Source: Polynucleobacter sp. MWH-UH23A (GTDB lineage Bacteria > Pseudomonadota > Gammaproteobacteria > Burkholderiales > Burkholderiaceae). From it: 64,000 nt of DNA. Shown piece after piece: positions 1-6,343 of the stretch. Positions within the stretch are counted from its first letter, which is position 1, and the number at the start of each line of letters is the position of its first letter. The stretch lies in NCBI RefSeq assembly GCF_040409805.1, contig NZ_CP099572.1, forward strand, positions 1,426,001 through 1,490,000, read 5' to 3'. The position numbers and the translations under genes were made by a program. The notes beneath the pieces were generated by a model that was given only the letters and a program-made list of their open reading frames with translations, was not told where the DNA came from and did no database searches.

Positions 1-130
1 ATTAAATGATAGTTATGACTTCCGTATGGACGCTATCCCTGCGGTCGGTCAACATACCGAATCCATTCTAAAAGAACTGGGTATGAGTGATGCAGACATC
101 GCACAAATGCGATCTAGCGGAGCGATCTAA
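1..130 (+). CDS. CaiB/BaiF family CoA-transferase, C-terminal end only
   Basis: Only the last 42 or so codons are present, because the gene begins before the window. The frame starting at base 2 reads without interruption to a TAA at 128-130. The segment VGQHTESILKELGMSDADI is typical of the C-terminal helix of class III (CaiB/BaiF, formyl-CoA transferase type) CoA-transferases, which move CoA between carboxylic acids in the cytoplasm. The substrate cannot be told from this fragment. Its stop codon overlaps the stop of the convergent cardiolipin synthase gene by four bases, leaving no room for a separate terminator. Confidence 0.75.
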   Translation, partial: LNDSYDFRMDAIPAVGQHTESILKELGMSDADIAQMRSSGAI

Positions 131-1602
131 AGCAGAGGTGATGCTAGATGCGCAGCGTTCTCGAGGTAATGATGCCAACGAGGACGCTTTGCCCAAACTT
201 TAGGATCGACGAAATCAGATTGCTGTAAATAAGTTTTGATTAAGCTTTCAAGCTTGTCGCAGAATGCCTCGTTATACACAATGAGGCTGATCTCAAAATT
301 TAAACGAAGACTGCGTTGATCAAAATTCACTGATCCAAAGATTGCAATACGCTTATCGATCAACAAACTCTTGGTATGCAGCAATCCTCCATGAAACTCT
401 GCGATTTGGACGCCTGCACCCATCAGGTCAGAGTAAAAGCTCTTGCTACTCCAAGCTACAAGTGTGGAATCATTCAGTTTTGGCACGATTAAAGTGACCC
501 TAACTCCCCTTCCCGCAGCGGCCATTAAAGCCTGAATCAAGCCATCATCTGGACCAAAATAAGGTGTGGTGATAGTGAGTTCTTGGCGAGCATCCATAAT
601 TGCTGAAAGCAACACCTGATACAAAACATCATCTCGATATACTGGCCCAGATGAGAATTCTTGTGCTAAAGCCGCACCCTCATGAGGGGATGCTGGAGGT
701 TCGCGGTCATTGAAATGGGTAATTTTGGGGTTATCAACACTCCAGTCAAAAGCAAAGGTAAGCTCAAATTGAGCTGCCACAGGCCCCTCAATTCGCACCA
801 TGGCATCAACCCACTCTCCAACACCAGAGTCTTGCTTAAAAGTGCGAGGGTCAACCATGTTCATACTGCCAGTCCACACAACAGCACCATCAATAACGAA
901 TATTTTTCGATGTAGTCGCAAATCCGCACGACGAAATTGGAAACGGCCAAACTGAATTGGCAATGCTTCCGTCACTTGAATGCCAGCAGCCCGAAAACGT
1001 GCGGGCCATTGCGACTTAAACCAATCTTTACTACCTAAAGAATCGAGCAACACACGGCATGCAATACCACGCTTAGCGGCGGCGATTAAGGTCTCACCCA
1101 CTTTATCAGCATCGCCCCCTAGAGCCCAGATGTAAAACTCTAGATGCAAACTCTTTTTCGCCTGCTCAATCTCATGAATAAAAAGTTGCAATATCTTTAA
1201 AGACTCTGTGTGTAGCTCAATCTTGTTCCCCGCAACCACAGGCGATCCATTACGGGACTCCGCGAGCAAACTTAAGGCCTGACCTTCTAATGGCAGCTTC
1301 TTGCGATCGGCCAAGTATTGCTGGCGCATTTCTTGAGTAATCATTTCATACTCATGATTCATGCGAACAATTTTTCTGGTTAACTTGCGTCCAACTGGAC
1401 GTTCACCAATCAAAATGTATAGAGATATACCAATGAGAGGCACCAAGATGACAATCAGGAACCAAGCAAATGCTACCCCAACAGGTCTTCTAGCTGATAT
1501 GAGATAAAGACCAAATAAAAAAACGATGCTGGCATGCAGGATTGGGATCCAAATGAGTGAAAACCCAAAAACAGATCCAAAGATATATGAAAGTACGTTC
1601 AT
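127..1602 (-). CDS. cls: Cardiolipin synthase (phospholipase D superfamily)
   Basis: This 491-residue inner-membrane enzyme probably joins two phosphatidylglycerols into cardiolipin and glycerol. Two hydrophobic segments (about residues 10-37 and 43-65) form the N-terminal membrane anchor of ClsA-type proteins. Two complete HKD motifs follow: H231-x-K233-x4-D238 in HRKIFVIDGA, and H409-x-K411-x4-D416 in HTKSLLIDKR, each followed by the usual GS-x-N (GSMN, GSVN). The length matches the family. The start ATG overlaps the end of the upstream EEP-family gene by four bases, so the two are translationally coupled, an arrangement fitting a membrane-lipid role for both. It could use other alcohols as acceptors, as PLD enzymes are versatile. 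Confidence 0.9.
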   Translation of the reverse strand: MNVLSYIFGSVFGFSLIWIPILHASIVFLFGLYLISARRPVGVAFAWFLIVILVPLIGISLYILIGERPVGRKLTRKIVRMNHEYEMITQEMRQQYLADRKKLPLEGQALSLLAESRNGSPVVAGNKIELHTESLKILQLFIHEIEQAKKSLHLEFYIWALGGDADKVGETLIAAAKRGIACRVLLDSLGSKDWFKSQWPARFRAAGIQVTEALPIQFGRFQFRRADLRLHRKIFVIDGAVVWTGSMNMVDPRTFKQDSGVGEWVDAMVRIEGPVAAQFELTFAFDWSVDNPKITHFNDREPPASPHEGAALAQEFSSGPVYRDDVLYQVLLSAIMDARQELTITTPYFGPDDGLIQALMAAAGRGVRVTLIVPKLNDSTLVAWSSKSFYSDLMGAGVQIAEFHGGLLHTKSLLIDKRIAIFGSVNFDQRSLRLNFEISLIVYNEAFCDKLESLIKTYLQQSDFVDPKVWAKRPRWHHYLENAAHLASPLL

Positions 1603-2354
1603 TCCAATTCCAATTCAGCAGCAATACCAAGATGATCTGACAACTTTAGCCATTCATGCAAAATTTCTACCGAATGAATTTTAAGCCCGCGCACATAAAT
1701 ACGGTCCATAGGTAGAATTGGCCTCACACTCGGAAATGTTCTAGCGGGAGCCCCGGTAAGAACCTCAAAAACCTCATTAAACCCAGCGTCACGCATTGGG
1801 GAGCCAACTCGATTGCGCCAATCATTGAAGTCACCAGCAACAATCGTCGGCGCACCATCAGTTAATTCTTCGATATAACGAATGATTTCTCCAACCTGGC
1901 GCGCTCTGCCTCGCTCGAACAGGGCCAAATGCACACAAAAGCAATGGATAGCTGACTCAAGCTCATCAAATTGAATCATGCTATGTAGTAGGCCACGCTT
2001 TTCAAAGCGATAGGCGGAAATATCGTAATTGTTTCCCTTGAATAGAGGACGCTTTGAAAGAATCGCGTTTCCGTGATGGCCATCTGGGTACTCGACATTT
2101 TTTCCATAATGCCAATCATGCCAAAAATCCTCAGACAAGAAATCGGTTAACTCCGTCATTGGCCACTGACCAAAACGACGAATACGCCCACGATGTTCTT
2201 GCTGTAATTCTTGCAAGAATAAAATGTCTGGATGATGACTGCGCATTTTTTGGCGCAATTGATAAATTGTTGAATGGCGATGCAAGGGTGACAAACCCTT
2301 ATGCACATTCATACTCATTACCTTAAATCGGGTGCTTTGCATTTGAGTCACCAA
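1599..2354 (-). CDS. Endonuclease/exonuclease/phosphatase (EEP) family protein
   Basis: This 251-residue protein has the signature blocks of the Mg-dependent EEP fold: an N-terminal MSMNVHKG strand, the metal-binding LQELQQEH glutamate, VAGDFNDW with the catalytic Asp and Asn, and a C-terminal SDHLGIAAEL with the Asp-His pair. The family includes DNases, sphingomyelinases and inositol phosphatases, so the substrate is unknown. No signal peptide is visible. It overlaps the cardiolipin synthase gene by four bases, and this pairing suggests a lipid head-group or phosphodiester substrate, although that is inference. It follows the BFD-like ferredoxin gene by two bases and is probably in the same transcript. 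Confidence 0.82.
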   Translation of the reverse strand: MVTQMQSTRFKVMSMNVHKGLSPLHRHSTIYQLRQKMRSHHPDILFLQELQQEHRGRIRRFGQWPMTELTDFLSEDFWHDWHYGKNVEYPDGHHGNAILSKRPLFKGNNYDISAYRFEKRGLLHSMIQFDELESAIHCFCVHLALFERGRARQVGEIIRYIEELTDGAPTIVAGDFNDWRNRVGSPMRDAGFNEVFEVLTGAPARTFPSVRPILPMDRIYVRGLKIHSVEILHEWLKLSDHLGIAAELELE

Positions 2355-2356
2355 GA

Positions 2357-2551
2357 CTACCCCGCAGTATTTTGGCGTCGAATCCGCGCCATATAAATTT
2401 CACTTTCAACCAAGTCCTGACATTGCATGCACTTATTACAAATCGAGGCTTGCTCCCTCAGCTCATCTATGGAGCTGATTGGGTTGGCATCTAGATACTC
2501 GCGCAAATCAACATCTAAGACCTCATTACAGAGGCAAACTATTTCGGCCAT
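2357..2551 (-). CDS. BFD-like [2Fe-2S]-binding protein
   Basis: This 64-residue protein resembles bacterioferritin-associated ferredoxin, which binds a [2Fe-2S] cluster and in well-studied species releases iron from bacterioferritin. The cysteine pattern is C6-x-C8 followed by C38-x2-C41, matching the BFD fold, with one further cysteine at position 44. No bacterioferritin gene lies in the window, so the partner is unknown. The gene is the first of a three-gene minus-strand run with the EEP protein and cardiolipin synthase, and is divergent from the tungstate-type importer across 67 bases that must hold both promoters. Confidence 0.8.
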   Translation of the reverse strand: MAEIVCLCNEVLDVDLREYLDANPISSIDELREQASICNKCMQCQDLVESEIYMARIRRQNTAG

Positions 2552-2618
2552 AAGTCAAAAATAAGGGAAATTGGTCTCATTTCAGTCATTTTGCCATTGC
2601 CTTGATAGAATCAAGCGC

Positions 2619-3314
2619 ATGCTAAATGCCTTTCATGATGCCTTTGCTCTGCTTGCTCACCTAGATAGCGGTGTACTGGGCATCGTATTGGTATCGCTAC
2701 AAGTTAGCCTGACCGCCCTCTTATTTGGTACGCTCCTTGGAGTCCCCATCGGGGCATTACTAGCCACAGAAGAATTTCGGGGTAAAAGGGCAATTATTGT
2801 GACCCTCAACACCTTAATGGGGGTTCCCACTGTCATCGTTGGGGTCATCGTCTACCTATTACTCTCGCGCTCGGGCCCCTTAGGGGCTTGGGGCTGGCTT
2901 TTTACTGCAAAGGGCATGACGCTTGCGCAAACCCTCCTGACAACCCCCTTAATTGCAGCTCTCAGTAGACAAATTCTGGAGGATTCCTGGAAGATTCATC
3001 GAGACTCTTTTTTAAGCCTTCGACTTCCCGCAATTGCTCGCTACAAGTGGCTAATATGGGACTGTCGATTTTCGCTAACGATCGCTATTTTGGCCGGTCT
3101 TGCTAGAGCCATTTCCGAGGTGGGTGCAGTCATGATTGTGGGCGGCAATATTGACCGCTCAACTAGAACCATGACTACAGCGATCGCTTTGGAAACTAGC
3201 AAAGGTGACTTACCCCTTGCTTTGGCATTGGGAATCATCCTATTAACCATTGTTCTTCTGGCAAATTTATTTACTTTTGTTGTGCGACAAATTGTGGAGC
3301 GTCGCTATGGTTAA
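2619..3314 (+). CDS. tupB: Tungstate/molybdate-type ABC transporter permease (TupB-like)
   Basis: This is a multi-pass inner-membrane permease of about 231 residues with the EAA-like cytoplasmic loop of importer permeases (ISEVGAVMIVGGNI). That block and the overall length fit the TupB/WtpB tungstate permease group. I chose the ATG at 2619 because MLNAFHDAFALL lines up with typical TupB N-termini; an in-frame TTG at 2571 would add 16 residues of non-membrane sequence, although it has an AAGGGA just upstream. The ATPase gene starts inside its stop codon region. No substrate-binding protein (TupA) is present nearby, so metal specificity is inferred from family and from the adjacent formate dehydrogenase block. 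Confidence 0.78.
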   Translation: MLNAFHDAFALLAHLDSGVLGIVLVSLQVSLTALLFGTLLGVPIGALLATEEFRGKRAIIVTLNTLMGVPTVIVGVIVYLLLSRSGPLGAWGWLFTAKGMTLAQTLLTTPLIAALSRQILEDSWKIHRDSFLSLRLPAIARYKWLIWDCRFSLTIAILAGLARAISEVGAVMIVGGNIDRSTRTMTTAIALETSKGDLPLALALGIILLTIVLLANLFTFVVRQIVERRYG

Positions 3315-4014
3315 TATCAACGAACATTTTGAACGATTCATAGAGCTCAAAGACATTACCGTAATAAGGAATGGTCGAACTATTTTGAATATTCCTCACG
3401 CATTAATTCCAGCGGATCAAATTACTGCCTGTATTGGCCCTAATGGTGCTGGCAAAACAACTCTATTGAAGTTACTTGCCGGCTTAATCCAACCAGATAC
3501 AGGCTCCATTCAATTTTCATTTAGTAGTAAAACTGCATTGGTACTCCATCACACCCCAATGATCAAGGCATCAGCACGAGCCAATTTAAGCATCGTTAGA
3601 GATGTAGATTCTTCAATCACCAATCAAGATATTGATCTTGCATTAAACCAAGTGGGGCTTAGCGAATTAGCGCAAAGTCCCGCCCACAAACTCTCAGCGG
3701 GAGAGCGCCAAAAACTCTGCCTTGCCAGAGCGATATTACAAAAACCAAATCTTGTTCTTCTAGACGAGCCAACAGCAAATTTAGATCCCAATACCGCCGA
3801 GCAGGTAGAAGAAATGATTCGCCAATTCGACCATGACGGTGCCGATCTTCTTTTCTCTTCTCATCAACTTGCTCAAGTACAAAGATTAGCTGACTACATT
3901 CTCTTTATTGATCAAGGAGAGATAAAAGAGAAGGGACCTGTAGGCCCCTTCTTTTCAAATCCACAAACTGCAGCAGCAAAACGCTACCTACATCAAGAAC
4001 TCATTACTGAGTAA
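3307..4014 (+). CDS. tupC: ABC transporter ATP-binding protein (TupC-like)
   Basis: This 235-residue ATPase partners the preceding permease. It shows Walker A (GPNGAGKTT), the ABC signature (LSAGERQ), Walker B with the catalytic glutamate (LVLLDEPTANLD) and the switch histidine in SSHQLAQ. The ATG at 3307 overlaps the permease stop (TATGGTTAA), giving translational coupling; the longer open frame from 3250 runs inside the permease and was rejected. No C-terminal regulatory (TOBE/Mop) domain is visible, which fits TupC rather than ModC. A strong hairpin followed by T residues lies inside its last codons (3929-3955). It converges on the formate dehydrogenase operon with an 11-base gap. Confidence 0.8.
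   Translation: MVNINEHFERFIELKDITVIRNGRTILNIPHALIPADQITACIGPNGAGKTTLLKLLAGLIQPDTGSIQFSFSSKTALVLHHTPMIKASARANLSIVRDVDSSITNQDIDLALNQVGLSELAQSPAHKLSAGERQKLCLARAILQKPNLVLLDEPTANLDPNTAEQVEEMIRQFDHDGADLLFSSHQLAQVQRLADYILFIDQGEIKEKGPVGPFFSNPQTAAAKRYLHQELITE
3929..3955. terminator. Hairpin inside the 3' end of tupC, terminator-like in both directions
   Basis: The arms AGAAGGG (3929-3935) and CCCTTCT (3946-3952) pair perfectly, continue past one A-C mismatch into CC/GG, and close on a TGTA loop. The plus strand continues with TTT, and the minus strand with a CTTTTATC run. It lies about 60 bases before the tupC stop, so on the plus strand it would end the message within the gene. It lies about 75 bases past the last formate dehydrogenase operon gene, where a minus-strand terminator is expected. 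I judge the minus-strand role more likely. Confidence 0.5.
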
Positions 4015-4025
4015 TTACCAAAGAA

Positions 4026-4307
4026 TTATTTGGCGGCAGGTGCTGGGGCTGGGGCTGCAGCTACAGGCGCAACAAATGGTGGCGGCGCAACACAAGCAGC
4101 TGGCGCAGGCGTGCCTGCAACCCTAAATTTATCAGCCACACGATTTTGCGCTTGGCACAATTGATACGCTGCAACTTTATCCCCATAAGCAGCTTTCGCC
4201 TTTGTTAATGCAGCTGCCTCAGCTTGCTCAGGAGTTAATGGTGGTAATGCCGCTAAAGCAGCCGCACTAGTTAGCGTGCAGAAAGTAAAAGCGATGATTT
4301 TCTTCAT
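4026..4307 (-). CDS. Small exported Ala/Pro-rich protein at the end of the FDH operon
   Basis: This protein of about 93 residues begins with a Sec signal peptide (MKKIIAFTFC, then a small-residue stretch ending ALAALP). A mature helical part with KAKAAYGDKVAAYQLC follows, then a second cysteine and an Ala/Pro-rich tail, so it is probably periplasmic with one disulfide possible. I chose the ATG at 4307 because an AAGGA motif sits seven bases upstream; an ATG at 4313 is too close to that motif, and the longer frame from 4379 lies inside fdh gamma. It is the last gene of the formate dehydrogenase run. I do not recognise a function; it may be an envelope accessory of that enzyme. Confidence 0.65.
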   Translation of the reverse strand: MKKIIAFTFCTLTSAAALAALPPLTPEQAEAAALTKAKAAYGDKVAAYQLCQAQNRVADKFRVAGTPAPAACVAPPPFVAPVAAAPAPAPAAK

Positions 4308-4317
4308 GGCCATGTCC

Positions 4318-5373
4318 TTATTTTTTGACTTCGTCATACCAGAGCTCATGATGCTCTTTAGCCCAAGTAGCATCAACATATCCGGTCTTCATGCCATCGA
4401 TCGAACCCTGCATGCCGATGGTGCCAATATAGATATGCCCCATTGCCATTGCTGACATCAGAATAGCTGCGCTACTATGAATGATGTTGGCGATTTGCAT
4501 GGTGCCACGAGTGTATTCAATACTCATGAAAGGCACAATCATGTCGAGTACAAATCCAGAGGCAGAAATCACTAAGCCCAAGAATGTCATGCCAAACCAG
4601 AACCAAAATTTTTCACCCATATTGAAAAATCCAGCTGGCACGTGCTTACCACTAAAAATCCCGCCAAACGAAAGCAGCCACTCCATATCCCCTTTGCCAG
4701 GCAAGTTCTTATGCGCAAAAAGGAGGAAGAAGACAACAATACAGATTGTGAATAAGGGACCGGTAAAGTTATGGATGTTTTTACAAACGTTCAAGAAAGA
4801 TCCATAGGCAACCCCGCCCATCACTGGCATCACAAAGTATTTTCCATACAAAATTAGCAATCCAGTAATAGCTAGCGCCAAGAAACTAAATGCCATTAGC
4901 CAGTGAACCAAACGATCAAAGGCGCTAAAGCGTTTAATTTTTACCCCAGACATTGGCTCATGCAATTTGATGGAGCCCTTAACGGTGTACATGGCAATTA
5001 TGCCGAAGAAGGCAATCGACAGCAGCCAGCCACCATAAACAGTAATAACCCCATTACGAATTACACGCCATTCTTGACCAGAACGCTGAATCAGAACGCT
5101 AGCCTCTTTGTCTGGAATGCTTACATAGTTATATGGATCGCTATTCGCAGTAGTAAAAATGGATGGATTTGCAGGCTGTGACTGAGCTTGACTTCCATTC
5201 GCTAAGGCATTTGGATTTGCAGGCGCTGATAATGGTGGAACATCTACACCACTGGGCGAAGGCAACGGCGCCATTGGTGCGCGTTCCGCAAAAGTCATGC
5301 CACTGACTAGCGTGAGTGACAAGCCTAAAGTCACTACCAGTGTGCCTAGTACTTTAGAAAATGATCGTTTCAT
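4318..5373 (-). CDS. Formate dehydrogenase gamma subunit (membrane cytochrome b, FdnI/FdoI type)
   Basis: This 351-residue subunit anchors the dehydrogenase in the inner membrane and is expected to carry electrons from the iron-sulfur subunit through b hemes to quinone. It has an N-terminal signal peptide (about residues 1-29), a Pro/Ala/Asn-rich periplasmic linker, one transmembrane helix near residues 100-125, and then a four-helix cytochrome b core starting FDRLVHWLMAFSFLALAITG with the heme-ligand His. Further candidate His ligands lie in NIHNFTGP and IIHSSAAILM. It is longer at the N-terminus than E. coli FdnI (about 217 residues), as in the three-gene FDH operons of many betaproteobacteria. 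It sits between the small lipoprotein and small exported protein genes. Confidence 0.88.
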   Translation of the reverse strand: MKRSFSKVLGTLVVTLGLSLTLVSGMTFAERAPMAPLPSPSGVDVPPLSAPANPNALANGSQAQSQPANPSIFTTANSDPYNYVSIPDKEASVLIQRSGQEWRVIRNGVITVYGGWLLSIAFFGIIAMYTVKGSIKLHEPMSGVKIKRFSAFDRLVHWLMAFSFLALAITGLLILYGKYFVMPVMGGVAYGSFLNVCKNIHNFTGPLFTICIVVFFLLFAHKNLPGKGDMEWLLSFGGIFSGKHVPAGFFNMGEKFWFWFGMTFLGLVISASGFVLDMIVPFMSIEYTRGTMQIANIIHSSAAILMSAMAMGHIYIGTIGMQGSIDGMKTGYVDATWAKEHHELWYDEVKK

Positions 5374-5427
5374 AAAATGTCCTTGAACGTTATCGACGTT
5401 ATCGTTTTATTTATTGTTTTTTGATGA

Positions 5428-5661
5428 TCACTTAATACGACTGTATTCGTTTTGACCTTGCGTACGCTTGTCAACCGACTCAGTCCAACTGGATTGATTA
5501 CCTGGCGTCCAGCCTTTTGTGACGAAACCATTATTGGCACCCATATAAGGAGCAACATCAGGACGTTTGGCCGCCTTTGCCGCGATCTCGGGAGGCTCAG
5601 AGCACGCGGACAGTAGGCTGATAACAATACCAAGACCCAGGATTTTGTAATGTGCTTTCAT
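5428..5661 (-). CDS. Small lipoprotein between FDH beta and gamma genes
   Basis: This 77-residue protein begins MKAHYKILGLGIVISLLSAC, a signal peptide ending in a clear lipobox (LSAC, Cys20). The mature part of about 57 residues is soluble and includes PYMGANNGFVTKGWTPG and a polar, charged C-terminus. The start at 5661 is fixed by the lipoprotein signal; it shares one base with the fdhB stop (TAATG), so translation is coupled. The location between the beta and gamma genes strongly suggests a structural or assembly partner of the enzyme on the periplasmic side. I know of no experimentally assigned function. Confidence 0.75.
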   Translation of the reverse strand: MKAHYKILGLGIVISLLSACSEPPEIAAKAAKRPDVAPYMGANNGFVTKGWTPGNQSSWTESVDKRTQGQNEYSRIK

Positions 5662-6317
5662 TATTTGGCTCCTGGAATTTTTGCAGCAGGTGTTGGAGTT
5701 GGCGCTGGTGTATCTGGGCCACCATAAGCGGTTGTCCAACCGAATGCTTTGGAGCCAGGATACTTACCATTTTTCTCGCGGGTTTTAACGCGATTATTAA
5801 AGATATCGGTAATCACGTCGCTGTCGCCACCAATCAACGCCTTGGTAGAGCACATCTCAGCACACAATGGCAACTTACCTTCTGCCAAGCGGTTACGGCC
5901 ATATTTCTCGAACTCGGCAACGCTACCGTTCTCCTCTGGACCACCACTACAGAATGTGCACTTATCCATCTTGCTGCGAGAACCAAAGGCGCCTTTACTT
6001 AAGAACTGAGGAGCGCCAAATGGACATGCAAATGAACAGTAACCACAGCCAATGCAAATATCTTTGTCATGAAGGACTACGCCCTCATCGGTGCGATAAA
6101 AGCAATCGACAGGACAAACTGCCATACAAGGAGCATCAGTACAGTGCATACAAGCAACAGATACTGATTTTTCCTGACCGATAATGCCGTCATTTACTGT
6201 TACGACGCGACGACGATTCACGCCCCAAGGCACTTCATTGTCGTTTTTACAAGCAGTGACACAGCCGTTGCACTCAATACAACGCTCCGTATCGCAGATA
6301 AATTTCATTCTTGCCAT
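5661..6317 (-). CDS. fdh3B: Formate dehydrogenase beta (iron-sulfur) subunit, FDH3 type
   Basis: This 218-residue ferredoxin-like subunit carries electrons from the alpha subunit to the membrane cytochrome. It has the four cysteine groups of the DMSO reductase/FDH beta family: CIECNGCVTAC near the N-terminus, CMHCTDAPCMAVCP, CIGCGYCSFACP and C-TFC with a late CAEMC, enough for four [4Fe-4S] clusters. Unlike E. coli FdnH it has no C-terminal transmembrane helix and ends in a Pro/Thr/Ala-rich tail, as in FDH3-type enzymes. No signal peptide is present, so it should be exported together with the Tat-targeted alpha subunit. The gene lies 26 bases after the alpha subunit gene. Confidence 0.9.
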   Translation of the reverse strand: MARMKFICDTERCIECNGCVTACKNDNEVPWGVNRRRVVTVNDGIIGQEKSVSVACMHCTDAPCMAVCPVDCFYRTDEGVVLHDKDICIGCGYCSFACPFGAPQFLSKGAFGSRSKMDKCTFCSGGPEENGSVAEFEKYGRNRLAEGKLPLCAEMCSTKALIGGDSDVITDIFNNRVKTREKNGKYPGSKAFGWTTAYGGPDTPAPTPTPAAKIPGAK

Positions 6318-6343
6318 TGTGTTCTCCTGACTTTATTTTTTAC

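Noticed and set aside
2571..2618. Extra N-terminal codons of tupB from a TTG with AAGGGA upstream
   Set aside because: The added sequence is not membrane-like and does not resemble TupB N-termini; the ATG at 2619 is better.
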